Shown: positions 47,949-58,756, numbered from the stretch's first letter. The stretch is DNA of 64,000 nt from Phallus indusiatus (GCA_027605045.1 JAQFWX010000003.1:2046001-2110000), one strand, 5' to 3'. Notes: a model not told the origin generated them from the sequence alone. Numbers and translations: made by a program.

Positions 47949-50900
47949 TCAAGCAGATCCCCGAGTGGGATCTGGGCACTTGTTGTTGGTCCGCGACTCT
48001 CCGTGATTGGATAGTCGTGGCAGCTGCCGAGGCTCGTTTACGCCTCGTAATTGCAAGTACTCGTCTAGAGCTTGCAAGTCCTTACAGTTACTGTAAGGTT
48101 CCCAAGTGGTATCCCCAAGGGTCCACTGGACTAGGAACTCGAGATCTTTCTCGCGAGTTCCACTCCAGCGATGAGCTAGGAGTTCCTCGACGTGCCATTC
48201 AGCATCGTCTGGCTGTCCAAAGTCATACGCCGTGAGTGTATCGCGGCGTGGAAATCTCTCATCGTCGTTGGCGATGTGAGGTTTAATCAAATCCACGTGA
48301 AATACGGGATTTATGCGACGTTGCTTGAGCTCTTCAGAGAGCTCAAGTTTTACTGTGATATTGTCTTTAACGGACAATATTTTGTATGGTCCCACATAAC
48401 GCGGGATCAACTTCTTAACTCTCCCCTTGGGGAGGTTGAGATTCCTCGTCGACAGATAGACGAGGTCACCCTCTTTATACTCCGGTGCATCGCGCCGTGA
48501 GTTGTTCGCGTAGTGAGCCTGTTTAACGCGACTGGCTATGATAGCGTCATGCGCTATCATGAGATTCCACTTTGCCTGTTGAGCAAAGTGTTGAACACCT
48601 TTGAATTTGGTGTTCGTTTCAATTTTCCTTCCCAAACTGGGAAGATAGCCGTAATTGAGTTCAAACGGCGCGAAACCAGTGGTTTCGCTGGTGCTGCTAT
48701 TAATAGCAAACTCCACCATTGGGATCCTTTCGGCCCAATCTTTTTGATCGTTCTGTATGACGGAACGAAGTATTTGACCAATTGAGCGATTGGCTCGCTC
48801 GGTGGATCCATCTGTTTGCGGATGGAACGCTGTGGACATGAGCAATCGTGTCCCCATTAGGCGTTGCAGTTCCTGCCAGAACTTGGCAGTGAATCGTGCA
48901 TCCCTGTCACTCACGATTGAGTCAGGGACACCGTGGAGTCTTACGACTTCACTGAGGTATAACCAGGCTGTGCCCTTGGCGGTCAGCTTGGTGGTGGTTG
49001 GCATCAGACGAACCATAGAGGTCAGTCTATCAATCACGACGAATAGGAAGTCGTGGCCGTTTGAAATGGGTAATGGACCGACGAAGTCCATTCCAACTGA
49101 TTCCCAAGGTCTATTGGGAATCGGGAGTTGTTTTAACAGACCACTGGGGTGATTATTCTCCCCTTTATTGGTCTGGCATGTTCCGCAGGATCTGCAGAAC
49201 GTGTCGATGTCTTCAATCATCGATTTCCACCAGTACGCTTGTCTAACGTACTGAGACGTTTTGTAACGTCCGAAGTGCCCAACAATTTGGTGGGCCTCAC
49301 TGATTATAATCTCAGTGATCCTCCTCCCCTTGTAAAATGCGTTATGGGGGACGCATAATACGTCGCGGAGGAACTGATTCTTGGTAAAGATCAGTTGGTT
49401 TTTAATTCCAAATGCCTTGTGAGCGTTTGGGTTGGCAAGTACCAGCTTAAATACTGGGTCCTTGTGATAACCTTGCTGTATCAGCGAGGTAAGTTCAGCA
49501 AAGCCCTCAATTTTGGCTTTAAGAAGCTTGCTGTCTTGCTCTGCACTTAGGGCAAGTATATCCTCATCGGATTGCGCTTCTGTAATATCAGAAGGCATAG
49601 TATTTGAGGGACCTTCTACTCGAGGTTCCTCTCGTACTCGTGAACGTGTAATAATGTTCACTCTCACTTCATCCCTTCTTTCGATGGGAAGATGATCCCC
49701 TTCGGGATCAAGTCTAACGTCAGCATTGACGTATACCTCCGGAGGGTGAACCTCATCCGGAGAGTCCTCTTCGTAATAATGAGAGAGGCCATCGGCGACA
49801 TTGTTAGTGACGCCCTTGACATGAATCGTCTCGTAATCAAAACGAGACAGGTATTCATACCACCGTGCTTGGCGCGGTGACATGCGAGGCTGGGTCTTGA
49901 AGTGGACCATGGCCTCATTGTCCGTTACTAGGGTGAATCTTCGCCCTAGTAGTTTGTCTTCCCACTTGAGGAAGGCTTCAAGTACCGCGATGAGCTCATG
50001 CTCATGGGTGCGGTAGTTGTACTGCGCAGGGGTGAATTTCTTCGAGAGAAACCCTGCTGGCCTACATGTCTGCCATGTAGGCCCTTGCCCATAATAGGCA
50101 CCGACGCCACATTTGGAGCCGTCGGTTACGACCCAAATTGGATCTGGGTCGTCCACATTAATAGGCTTCAAGATAGGAGCCTTTCGCGTGAGTGCTTTGA
50201 TTGAATCAAAGCACTTGTTCAACAACGGCGTCCATATGAACGGTCTGTTGTTGTACGTACACCCTGATAGTGGTGTAGTGTATGCGGCTACCCCTGGTAG
50301 GTATGCCGCAACGTATTGTACGAGGCCCAGAAATTTCTGGACATCGTTATACGTGCGTGGGGTTCTCCACTCACGTATTTTATCCATCTTCTCGTGATCG
50401 GGATGGATGCCATCATCGTCGATGATGTGGCCTAAGCACTCCAGTCGCCTAGAGTACAAATCAACTTTACGACTACTTAGGTAAAGTTGTGCTTCTCGCA
50501 GACGCGAGAAGGCATTCTCTAGATGCTGCTGATGCAGATCTATTGTGTTTGAATAGACGAACACGTCGTCTATGTATGCATCCGTCGAACGACCGATGCA
50601 GTCCCTAAATATATGGGTCATCAGACGTTGAAACGTCGATGGGGCATTGCAGTCTCCTTGCTGCATGACATGGCTCTTGAAAGTGCCATAGATGGTGGCA
50701 AAGGTCGTCTTGTGGACGTCCTCTGGGACTATGCGTACCTGCTCGTACGCCTCAGTCAGATCAATCTTTGATCTGTATTTGTGTCTCGCCACGTTCTGGC
50801 GGATGGTTTCCTGGTCAGGGAAGGGCGTTACGTCCTTCTCTGTGTTTTCGTTCTGCAGGCGCAGATCGAACACGGTCCGTAGTGCTAAGACCACGGCTCG

Positions 50901-51980
50901 TTTCTGCAGGCAAAGCATAGGGATTGCCTGTGTAGCTACAGTTGGTTCCCACCAACCTGCAGCTATGTATCGCTGAATCTTCTCAGCGAGTAGCACTTTG
51001 AGCGCATCCAGGCACCTGGGAAGGTGGTACCGGATCTTCTTATTGGGTTCAATAAGAGGAATCTGATGATTCACTTCCCGAAACGGGGGAAGTCGGGAAG
51101 GGACAGGACCAAAAAGGTCACTGTACTTGTTCTTCCAGTACTCGATGAGTGCTGGGATATTCTCTTCCGTCATCTCAGGGACGGAGGAGCTGGAATGTTG
51201 GGTGCTGGCTAGCACCATCGCTCCTGTTTCAGGAGCGTGTCCAATCACATGGTGATTGGTGTCAATCACCTCGCCGTCGCGGGTGATTGTACCTCTGCTG
51301 AAATCCAGGCAGATGTTGTAGCGTCTCAGGAATGGGACGCCAATGATCACATCATAGTGATCGATGTTGACGATGTCAAAGTACTCTTGGACATCGATAC
51401 CTCTGAATTGGATTCGGGTGTACGTTCCATACTGGATGGAAGACTTGCTGCCCTTAACGGCCAGCTGCAGCACGACAGGTTTGTCGAGCTTGAAGGTTCT
51501 TGTCCCGGTGGCAAGAGAGAAATGAGGGGACATGATCATCCCCTGGCATCCACTGTCGACTAGGCAGTGAGCCAATTGGCCATTAACTGGCCAGAAACCC
51601 TCAATGGGTCTCGATGCATTTCTGTCTCGTGTTGGGGCATGAGAGCTCACTCTAGCCGTATGGTCATAGAGTGGTTCCTTGCTCGTAGCGAGCGAGGACT
51701 CATTGTCATCCAATGGCGATGACTTGTGGACCGCGAAGTGCAGTCTGCGCTCCTCATACTCGTCACCAATTGTGAGGAGCATGTATACACTGGGACAATT
51801 GTCATCATCGTCCCATTGGTATTGGATGCCCTCGTCGTCCTCGACGGGGTCGTTGGTGGGCTCGTCTTGGGCCACCTCTTCCTCCACAGCTTGTTCAGCT
51901 GTGGGGTCTTCCACGTTCTCCTGCGGGGCATCGTTCGATGTCTCGCCAGAGGTCTCTTCAACCTCTTCGATATGACCCAC
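47949..51980 (-). CDS. pol: Gypsy-A protease-pol polyprotein, copy 2 (1343 codons)
   Basis: It is one open frame from just after the zinc knuckle through protease (LVDSGCQG), RT (YIDD), RNase H (TDGSKCG), integrase (HHCC and D-D-35-E) to the chromodomain. It reads through the site where copy 1 is frameshifted. Upstream, TGA at 51989-51987 replaces the CGA of copy 1 and separates it from gag. All catalytic residues match copy 1. Confidence 0.93.
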   Translation of the reverse strand: MGHIEEVEETSGETSNDAPQENVEDPTAEQAVEEEVAQDEPTNDPVEDDEGIQYQWDDDDNCPSVYMLLTIGDEYEERRLHFAVHKSSPLDDNESSLATSKEPLYDHTARVSSHAPTRDRNASRPIEGFWPVNGQLAHCLVDSGCQGMIMSPHFSLATGTRTFKLDKPVVLQLAVKGSKSSIQYGTYTRIQFRGIDVQEYFDIVNIDHYDVIIGVPFLRRYNICLDFSRGTITRDGEVIDTNHHVIGHAPETGAMVLASTQHSSSSVPEMTEENIPALIEYWKNKYSDLFGPVPSRLPPFREVNHQIPLIEPNKKIRYHLPRCLDALKVLLAEKIQRYIAAGWWEPTVATQAIPMLCLQKRAVVLALRTVFDLRLQNENTEKDVTPFPDQETIRQNVARHKYRSKIDLTEAYEQVRIVPEDVHKTTFATIYGTFKSHVMQQGDCNAPSTFQRLMTHIFRDCIGRSTDAYIDDVFVYSNTIDLHQQHLENAFSRLREAQLYLSSRKVDLYSRRLECLGHIIDDDGIHPDHEKMDKIREWRTPRTYNDVQKFLGLVQYVAAYLPGVAAYTTPLSGCTYNNRPFIWTPLLNKCFDSIKALTRKAPILKPINVDDPDPIWVVTDGSKCGVGAYYGQGPTWQTCRPAGFLSKKFTPAQYNYRTHEHELIAVLEAFLKWEDKLLGRRFTLVTDNEAMVHFKTQPRMSPRQARWYEYLSRFDYETIHVKGVTNNVADGLSHYYEEDSPDEVHPPEVYVNADVRLDPEGDHLPIERRDEVRVNIITRSRVREEPRVEGPSNTMPSDITEAQSDEDILALSAEQDSKLLKAKIEGFAELTSLIQQGYHKDPVFKLVLANPNAHKAFGIKNQLIFTKNQFLRDVLCVPHNAFYKGRRITEIIISEAHQIVGHFGRYKTSQYVRQAYWWKSMIEDIDTFCRSCGTCQTNKGENNHPSGLLKQLPIPNRPWESVGMDFVGPLPISNGHDFLFVVIDRLTSMVRLMPTTTKLTAKGTAWLYLSEVVRLHGVPDSIVSDRDARFTAKFWQELQRLMGTRLLMSTAFHPQTDGSTERANRSIGQILRSVIQNDQKDWAERIPMVEFAINSSTSETTGFAPFELNYGYLPSLGRKIETNTKFKGVQHFAQQAKWNLMIAHDAIIASRVKQAHYANNSRRDAPEYKEGDLVYLSTRNLNLPKGRVKKLIPRYVGPYKILSVKDNITVKLELSEELKQRRINPVFHVDLIKPHIANDDERFPRRDTLTAYDFGQPDDAEWHVEELLAHRWSGTREKDLEFLVQWTLGDTTWEPYSNCKDLQALDEYLQLRGVNEPRQLPRLSNHGESRTNNKCPDPTRGSA

Positions 51981-54817
51981 ATTGGCTCATACCTGTCTCA
52001 GTCTGGGGCATGCATTTCTGTAATGTCCCACCTGCCCACAGTTGAAACACATGGGAGGGGTAGTGCTAGTGCGATTGTTCGTACTAGTTGGGGCAGTCCT
52101 AGCGGGCTGCGAGTTATGATTTCTCGAGCTTGATGAGCTCGAGGGGCGATTCCCCAATGGGGAATTGCCATTAGTTCGCGTCTCATGAGGACGCGCAGAG
52201 GGACCGTGGTTCCTCTGGTTCAAGCGCATATTGTTTGAATGCGCTTGTCTGGCCAAGTTGGTGTGGCTGCTGCTGCTGCCACTACCACTACTGCCACTAC
52301 TACCCGTTGGACGGGTAGTGCTTCCTTGGGAGGCCGTTATCGACCTCCGCTTCTTGAACGCCTCCTCTACTTGGATGGCGAGTGCAAGAAGTTCCTTAGC
52401 AGACATCTGCTCAGGACTACCGCCTCTGAATGCTACTTCAGCGGCGAGGCTGTGGTTCAGCTAAGGATCTCAACGGGTATGGCACTCGGATACGGGTACC
52501 CTATCCGCGGGTATTGACAGTCACAGATCTCATACCATACCCGAACGGATATTTTAAGCGCCGGGTACCCTTATGCGGGTACCTGTGCGGGTACGGGTAT
52601 TACCCGCGGGTTTGGCTTAGTTTACTATATAATTATTGTGTATATACAAACAGGTACCCTTAAAATTGCACATTTTCAGAGTCATACCCTTACGGGTAAA
52701 TAAGCGCCGGGTACCTGTACCCACGGGTAGCAATATCCACGGGTGGGGGTATGGGTATCCGAGGGTATTACCCGCAATACCCATTACCCGTTGAGACCCT
52801 TAGGTTCAGCCCATCAAGGAACCTCCTCCTGAATGTATAATCATCAGGAGGGTGCGCTAGTCTGTTGGCTAGCGTGAGTAACGCACTCATATATTCGTGT
52901 ACAGAGTGCGATCCTTGCCGTTTGCGTTCGAACTGGATCGCCACCTCACTTCTCGAGTGGGGTGGGAGGAATCGTTCGTGTAGTCTCCGTAAAGCGGGGA
53001 CTAGGGTCCACTCATGCATGGGACGAGTACCTCGTTCCACGTTCTGGGTGAACCACTCTTGTGCCAACCCTTCTAGGCGCATGCCTAGAAAGGAGAGTTG
53101 CTCTGCTTGGCTGACTTCTCCAAGCAGGTGGTTTACGCGTAGCCAGCGTAACAGACCCGACACAAAGTTGTCGAAGTCCTCGGCTCTGGACGAGCCGCTA
53201 TATGTGGGCGGGAGCCCTATCTTCGCTCCTGCTTTCGCAAGGGGCGAGTTGCCTGGCATCATATCCCTGTTTGCAATCAGGGCTTCTTGAACCATGGCTA
53301 TGACGCCCTCAAGTACTGGGCGTCGTCGTTGAAAGGGTCAAACCTTTCAACACGTTCCTCATCGAACGGTGTGGCGCGGAGATCCTCGCCATACTGTGGT
53401 CGACGAGCGTATCCATCATATGGATCGATACGTGGTGCTTCTGCTGGGTTAGCAGATGCTTGCCTCTGCCCATTGGGCTCGGCACTTTGCCTTGGCAGTT
53501 GTCTGCCAGGGGGTGATGCTCTGTCGTCTGGACGACTTGAGCTTGTGGCTGGGTCTGGCGATGGGATCCTATCGCCAGTGATGGCATTATAGCCACCTTC
53601 AAGCACACGAGCATGGCGGACCGCGTTCATACGCGCGTCCCTCGCGATGCGGATCCTATCTTGGATGATCCGCATTTGCTGCTCGTTGGGAGTGTCAGTC
53701 TCGAGAGAGCCTGCTACAGCTTCCTCGAGCGCGTTAGTGGCCGTCTCCACAGCCCGTGCATGCGTACGGATTGCTCTGTCGGAGAGTAGCCTTGCTATCC
53801 TCTGGTATTCGAGGGCAGCTTGGGCGACCACTTCAGCATCCTCTCGTGGGGTGCTCCATTTCGCGACTGGTTCACCAGTCGCGTGGCTATCTCGGTATCG
53901 ATATAGTCACCAACCGCGTCAGACTCGTGAGGCGGTTGTCTTGTGAAACGGTGCATTCGTCTCACTGTTTCTCTGCCAGCCTCTATTTCGGGGCCGGGGT
54001 TTCTAGGAGCTGTATATGCTGTAGCTCCTTGAGTAGGAGGTCTATCAGGACGCGTACTCGGTCCTGGGGTAACGTTCTGGGAACGTTGTCTGGTGCCTGT
54101 TGGTGCAGGCTCAGGGGATTGGGAATTACCAGCTGTCGCTGGTGACGGACTGGCATATGTCGGTCCCGTCGGTGTAACAAACCTAGCTTGTGGGGCTGGG
54201 TTTGTGAATTGATATGCAAGGCGACTCGTCGGCCCTGCTGGTCTAGGACGAGTAGATCCAGTACCTGATGCAGGCGGATCTACCGCTCTGCTTTTTCCTT
54301 TGTCAGAGCGTGCTCGTGCAGGCTCTGCTTCAGGAGACAAGTCTGTTGTCCTGACTTGGTCCCTGTCAGTGCCTGTAGTAACAGGCTCTGGCTCAGGGTT
54401 TTCAACTCCTGCGTTGACATTCTCGATTAATCGAGCTAGTCTCTGCAGTTCTGACGGGGACATATTCCCGTTCCTCACGCCATCGAGTAACGATGCGTGA
54501 ACAGCGTTCATTGTCTCGTCCCTTCGGATGGACCTGTCGCTCCTGACGCTAAGTCTGGAGCGACCAGATGCTACGGACTTTACGTCCTCATCTTCTTCAT
54601 CAGCGAGTTGGGGCTGATGTTCCATCGTCTGCGACGCAGGACGAGTGGGATTTTGGGTTGATGCATCCACTCTCTCCCATGTGGATGACTCTCCTTCGAG
54701 GGTTCCTTCCCTAGACGGGTCGGGATTTTCGGTTTGCACTGGCCCGGGTGGGTCAGGCTGATTGGAATCAGGTGTACCACGATCTGGTGCACTCTGACTC
54801 CTGGTAGTAGGAGCCAT
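51981..54817 (-). pseudogene. gag: Gypsy-A gag, copy 2, with several breaks
   Basis: Start is ATG 54817 (MAPTTRSQSAPDRG). Breaks: one C lost from CCCCC near 53850, one C lost from CCCC near 53319, the MITE at 52462-52802, and the TGA at 51989-51987 after the zinc knuckle (CFNCGQVGHYRNACP). Apart from these it matches copy 1. It shows the N terminus that copy 1 lacks in this window, including 23 residues absent in copy 3. Confidence 0.9.
52462..52802. mobile_element. hAT-type MITE, copy C, in Gypsy-A gag, TSD GGTTCAGC
   Basis: The 341-bp element has ends TAAGGATCTCAACGGGTA and TACCCGTTGAGACCCTTA. The 8-bp duplication GGTTCAGC (52454-52461 and 52803-52810) is present once in the empty site of copy 1. 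Interior of CGGGTACCC-type words. Confidence 0.95.
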
Positions 54818-54902
54818 TGAATCCTCCTGTAATAGGAAGGGTTAATTTCGCTTGCTTAATACAGCGGCGGGTTGTTTTTAACGCCTTTGGTGTTAAAAAA
54901 GA

Positions 54903-55223
54903 TGTAACGTTTCGTTACTTTTTATAGTGTACCGCTTGCGGTACACAGTTTATATCACGCTGTAGTTTCACGCCACAAGTAACAGACCAAAGTGCTGTAT
55001 TTTCTTTGTGGAGTAAAACAAGTTGCGCGTGCTGAATCAGCACGTGCGTAGCTACTACTAATGTATAGTTATTACATAATGGCTCGCCGCGCCGCGGCGA
55101 GCCAGAGGCGTTAAGCGCCTCTGTTATTAGAGTAAGTAATAGTAACTACTGCAGAGGGCGAAGCCCTCTGCATATGCCTAAGTGGCATATACTCAATCCA
55201 CCGCATGCGGTGGATCCGTTACA
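54903..55223 (-). repeat. Gypsy-A 5' LTR (copy 2)
   Basis: 321 bp. Just downstream on the minus strand is a perfect hairpin (54875-54899, stem GTTAAAAA/TTTTTAAC, 9-nt loop) where a tRNA primer site would be expected. Confidence 0.95.
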
Positions 55224-55228
55224 CCACC

Positions 55229-55672
55229 GAGTTTGGTGTCGTGATGTCTGGAAAGAATTTTCCGGCGCAGTTCATCCACGTTTGGCACGTAAACCTTGCC
55301 GCGATAATAGAGGAGGTCCTGATCCTCGAACCATTCCGACGAGTGAGCTGAGCGACCACCTAGGGCATGAAGTGTTGCAACGGCTTTGGAAACACTATCT
55401 TCGACCTTGCCTTCTCGTTTGGCCTTGCGAATCTGGCGTAAAAGGTCCTCCTCCTCCCCTTTAAGACGGAATGTTTGCAGAGCATTGATTGCAAACATTT
55501 CGGGTCGGATTAGGGTGATGCCACGATTATCGTCCTTTCCCGAGCCATGGTCTGACTGACGGGATAGACCATCAGGTTTACCCATCGATTTACCCGGTAT
55601 ATGCTGTAGAGTAAAATCGAAGCGCGAGAGATATACTGACCATCTGGCTTGACGACGATTGAGGTTACGCGC
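55229..55672 (-). CDS. pol: Gypsy-B RNase H end and integrase zinc finger (pol middle part)
   Basis: It reads ARNLNRRQARWSVYLSRFDF, then TLQHIPGKSMGKPDGLSRQ, to RRKILSRHHDTKLGG. This is the end of RNase H, the linker and the first H-H of the integrase zinc finger. Left continuation is 45410 across Gypsy-A. On its other side it is cut from ..EYFMS of the RT segment by the 2.5-kb insertion. Confidence 0.9.
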
Positions 55673-56657
55673 TGTAAGGATCCGATGTGAATAGCTAAAT
55701 GTGTCGGCTATAAATGATCGGACTACAATGAGATATTTGTTTTGAGGTCGGTAAGTCTACCGTGGAGCGTGTCCTGGTGCTGAATTCAACGTGAGAGAGG
55801 GAGTGGGTGTGTGTGGGGAATGGGGGGGGGTGTATGCGTCGATATCAAACCAACACAAACAAAACACCAACAACAACTGCAATGATAAAAGATCGTATGC
55901 AACTGTGCAAGTGAGAGGGTGAACAGAAAGTCGGCAATGAACTTGGAGTGCGACTAAAGAGAGGACCTGCAATCAATGATGACTGAATTCCTGTGCGAGT
56001 TAGTGAAAGCGATAAACTGAAATAAAATCGCTAGTTTATACTCTGAGACCTCACTCAGAGTTAATCCAAAGATATAGATATGAGCGTAGAAATAGACTAG
56101 AGACGAAACACTAGACTTGAACTTGAACTTGACTTGACTTGACTTGAACTGAACTAAAACTGTGAGACAACTCGTCCGGTAGAATTGCTGCTGATACAAG
56201 TATTTACATGCAGTATTTATACCTTTCAGAGTACATAGCTTTGGTGAGACGATCACTCATCGTTCACCGGAATAACAAACAAAAGAAATAATAAGACCAA
56301 AAAGAGAAATGAGAGGATAGGAGAATCGCGAGAGAAAGAAGGGAGATACAATTACAACAAAAGAAGAGATTTCATATCGACAGGTGAAACGATGACGAGA
56401 AAATCAAGAACAAAGAACAAAAGAAACACAAAAGAGGGATCGACAGGAAAAGAAGGAACTGACTCATAACACAGCCTTGCCATAATCAACACCTGGCACT
56501 TCCCACGCTGCCTCTTTCTTGAACCATACCACCATCCTCTTATTCTTCCTACTGATCAGGTATCTGTCGATGGATCCATTGAGTTCTTAAAGTACTCTTG
56601 GCTTCTGTCAAAAAGAAAAGATCGCGATCTTGATCGATGAGTACTATTCTTCCTTTC

Positions 56658-57215
56658 TTATTCTAATCTCCTGCGCTGTCTAGGTATTGGATTGACTATC
56701 ATAGGACACATACGATTTCGATTTCGGCGAAGTTGCGGAGCATTAGGTATAAGCTCTTCAGGTTCTTCATATTCGGGTAAGGGAGCAGTGGGTTGGTGTG
56801 GAGGGGGTTCAGTGAAGACATCGAAAGGGGCATCTAGGAAAAGGACATAATTGTGAAACAGGGCAGCGCGATAGAAGATAAGACGCCAGATTAAAATTCC
56901 AGGACGATGGGATGCAAGGGCCCCAATCAGAGTATACGAAGCTTGCATGATAGGGATATGAATGCATTCGTCTACTTTGATGTCATCGGGCAGCTTCAGA
57001 TCATCGTAAAAATACTGGAAGTCGAGCACGGGATTGTAGTGTCGAGGCCATGGATCACCTTCTTCTACTTCTACTTCATCGCTTTCCAATTGATATTCGC
57101 GAACCACAGTTTGAAATTCTCCATGTAGTCTATATGGAGGAGGTGAATTAAAGTCAGGATAATAAGGAATAGGGATGATGGGGAGTGTGCGATAACCAAT
57201 AGGTTGGATGGACAT
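56658..57215 (-). CDS. Unknown 185-residue protein within the insertion
   Basis: Intronless, from ATG 57215 (MSIQPIGYRTLPIIPIPYYP). A Pro/Tyr-rich start is followed by an acidic segment. A hydrophobic middle follows (GILIWRLIFYRAALFHNYVL, FLDAPFDVF), then a Pro/Glu linker and a basic Arg-rich end (RQRRRLE). I do not recognise it. Its layout resembles the neighbouring ORF, so the two may be old paralogues. It lacks the breaks seen around it, which suggests that it is or was recently under selection. Confidence 0.5.
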   Translation of the reverse strand: MSIQPIGYRTLPIIPIPYYPDFNSPPPYRLHGEFQTVVREYQLESDEVEVEEGDPWPRHYNPVLDFQYFYDDLKLPDDIKVDECIHIPIMQASYTLIGALASHRPGILIWRLIFYRAALFHNYVLFLDAPFDVFTEPPPHQPTAPLPEYEEPEELIPNAPQLRRNRNRMCPMIVNPIPRQRRRLE

Positions 57216-57354
57216 AATGGATAATGGGAGGTTAAGAGTTGAAAAGAGAATTAAAGCTCCGAAACAGAAGAATGTTTTTGATAAAATGAAAGGCGCGAAA
57301 CTTCTCCAGAATCGTTATTCTTTTATTCTTTATTGTTCTCCAAATGTTTCTTGA

Positions 57355-58050
57355 TCAGGTTCGTTCTAGGAGGCCAGAACAAACACGTCGAAGTGTGCGA
57401 AGGGTTTGCTGATATCGAGGAGGTCGTATGGTCATTTCGGAGGAAGTAGGGGATTGAGGGGGTGAAGGATCATGAAATAGAGGGTTTAGAGGTTCTTTCG
57501 GGATAGGATTGGGTGATCGATAAAATCCTAAGGCAGGTTGATGATTACATGCTATTAGGATCCATCGGCTGGGAACATCCAGGACCATAATCATGTAATC
57601 CAATCCAACTTGTGCTGTTAGCCAAACATGATATGAATCTTGTAGAGCTGATTCTGGAGTTGAATAAACATGAGTGACTGTGAACCATCTTAATTCTTTT
57701 TCGATGTAAACTTCCTTTCTGAAGGCCAAAAAGGGGTGTATGATATCTGAACTTCTACACTTAGCGATAGTTCGAGGAACCTTGTGTGAGTAGACTGGGA
57801 GTAATGTCTTTGGGTCGATCTCGAGAATAGGAGTGGGTGAATAATATGTGAATAAAGTCGTCTCGATATCCAGATCATGAGTGCGAGGACTATCATGAGA
57901 ATAACGAAAGATTGGGGGTGAAACATCTTCTTCTGGGGAAGGTTCTCGAAAAATAGGGGTAGGAGAAGGGTGTTTGAAAGAAATGGAGGAAGAGAGTCGA
58001 AGATTGAACATTTTATTGTTTTGTTGATTTGGGTAAACTGGGGGTGTCAA
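57355..58050 (-). CDS. Unknown 231-residue protein within the insertion
   Basis: Intronless. The frame opens at 58050; the first ATG may be 58050 or the one at 58011 (MFNLRLSSSISFKHPSPTPI). Pro/Ser-rich N terminus, then a segment with aromatic residues and hydrophobic runs (VGLDYMIMVLDVPSRWILIA), then a Pro-rich linker and an Arg-rich end (RTLRRVCSGLLERT). It is similar in layout and composition to the next ORF on the same strand, 139 bp downstream. No function can be proposed. Confidence 0.5.
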   Translation of the reverse strand: MTPPVYPNQQNNKMFNLRLSSSISFKHPSPTPIFREPSPEEDVSPPIFRYSHDSPRTHDLDIETTLFTYYSPTPILEIDPKTLLPVYSHKVPRTIAKCRSSDIIHPFLAFRKEVYIEKELRWFTVTHVYSTPESALQDSYHVWLTAQVGLDYMIMVLDVPSRWILIACNHQPALGFYRSPNPIPKEPLNPLFHDPSPPQSPTSSEMTIRPPRYQQTLRTLRRVCSGLLERT

Positions 58051-58155
58051 ATGAGCTGGAAGTGAGTAGTTCAGGAAGATAGGATTTTGAATGTCCGCTT
58101 TTAGCTGAGCAACCTAAATTACCAAAAAGGGAAGATTTTGGTGCGCGACAGCACG

Positions 58156-58756
58156 GACATGAAGTACTCGAGATTCTTGTGATCAGTCCGTATGTCGATA
58201 GGGTGAGACGCGCCTTCAAGAAAGTGTCGCCATTCCTCTAGAGACCATATGATAGCCAGCATTTCCTTGTCGTGAATCTCGTAGTTGCGTTCGACAGGGC
58301 TAAGGGCCTTCGAGAAGAATGCAACTGGGTGCCATTTGCCGTCATCGTTCGACAACTGTGAGAGAACTGCACCTGTTGCAAAGTCGGAACTGTCGGCCTC
58401 AACTCTGTAAGGGTTAGCGGGGTTGGGGATGAGGAGGATGGGGGTGGACGTGATAGACGACTTTAGTGTATCGAAAGCATGCTGACAATTGTCGGACCAG
58501 ACGAAGGGGGTGTCCTTCTTGGTTAACCCAAACATGGGATTGGCGATACGCGCAAAGTCCTTGATAAACCGACGATAAAAGTTGGCGAAACCTAGGAAGG
58601 ACTGGACCTCAGTGACGTTCTTCGGGACTGGCCAGTCTCTGACACCTGAGACTTTCGTGGGGTCCATCTCGACGGTGTTCTCGGAAATGACGACACCCAG
58701 GTACTTGATCTTGGTCCGGCAAAACTCGCACTTTTCTGCTTTGAGGTACAACTTGT
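58156..58756 (-). CDS. pol: Gypsy-B RT thumb and RNase H (pol fragment)
   Basis: It reads NKLYLKAEKCEFCRTKIKYL, then FLGFANFYRRFIKDFARIAN and DIRTDHKNLEYFMS, the RT connection and RNase H of a Ty3/gypsy pol. The catalytic RT palm is missing: the 5' side ends at a Gypsy-C LTR (58757) and beyond it only the gag start remains. The 3' side is cut by the 2.5-kb insertion. Confidence 0.9.

Larger units (their letters stand above)
45411..55223 (-). mobile_element. Gypsy-A copy 2, complete 9.8 kb, TSD CCACC
   Basis: Both 321-bp LTRs are present. The target duplication CCACC lies at 45406-45410 and 55224-55228, inside the Gypsy-B integrase. The LTRs differ at about three positions, so the insertion is recent. 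It carries a hAT MITE in gag, a solo LTR in the third ORF, three single-base losses in homopolymer runs, another small deletion and one nonsense change. Confidence 0.96.
55673..58150 (-). mobile_element. 2.5-kb insertion with two unknown ORFs inside Gypsy-B pol
   Basis: It separates FMS from ARNLNRR in RNase H. On the + strand it starts TGTAAGGATCC and ends GTGCGCGACA; flanks GCGC and GCAC may be a decayed 4-bp duplication. No repeated ends seen. The non-coding half (55740-56640) has AACTTG-type simple repeats. It may be a captured host segment or a non-autonomous element. Confidence 0.6.
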
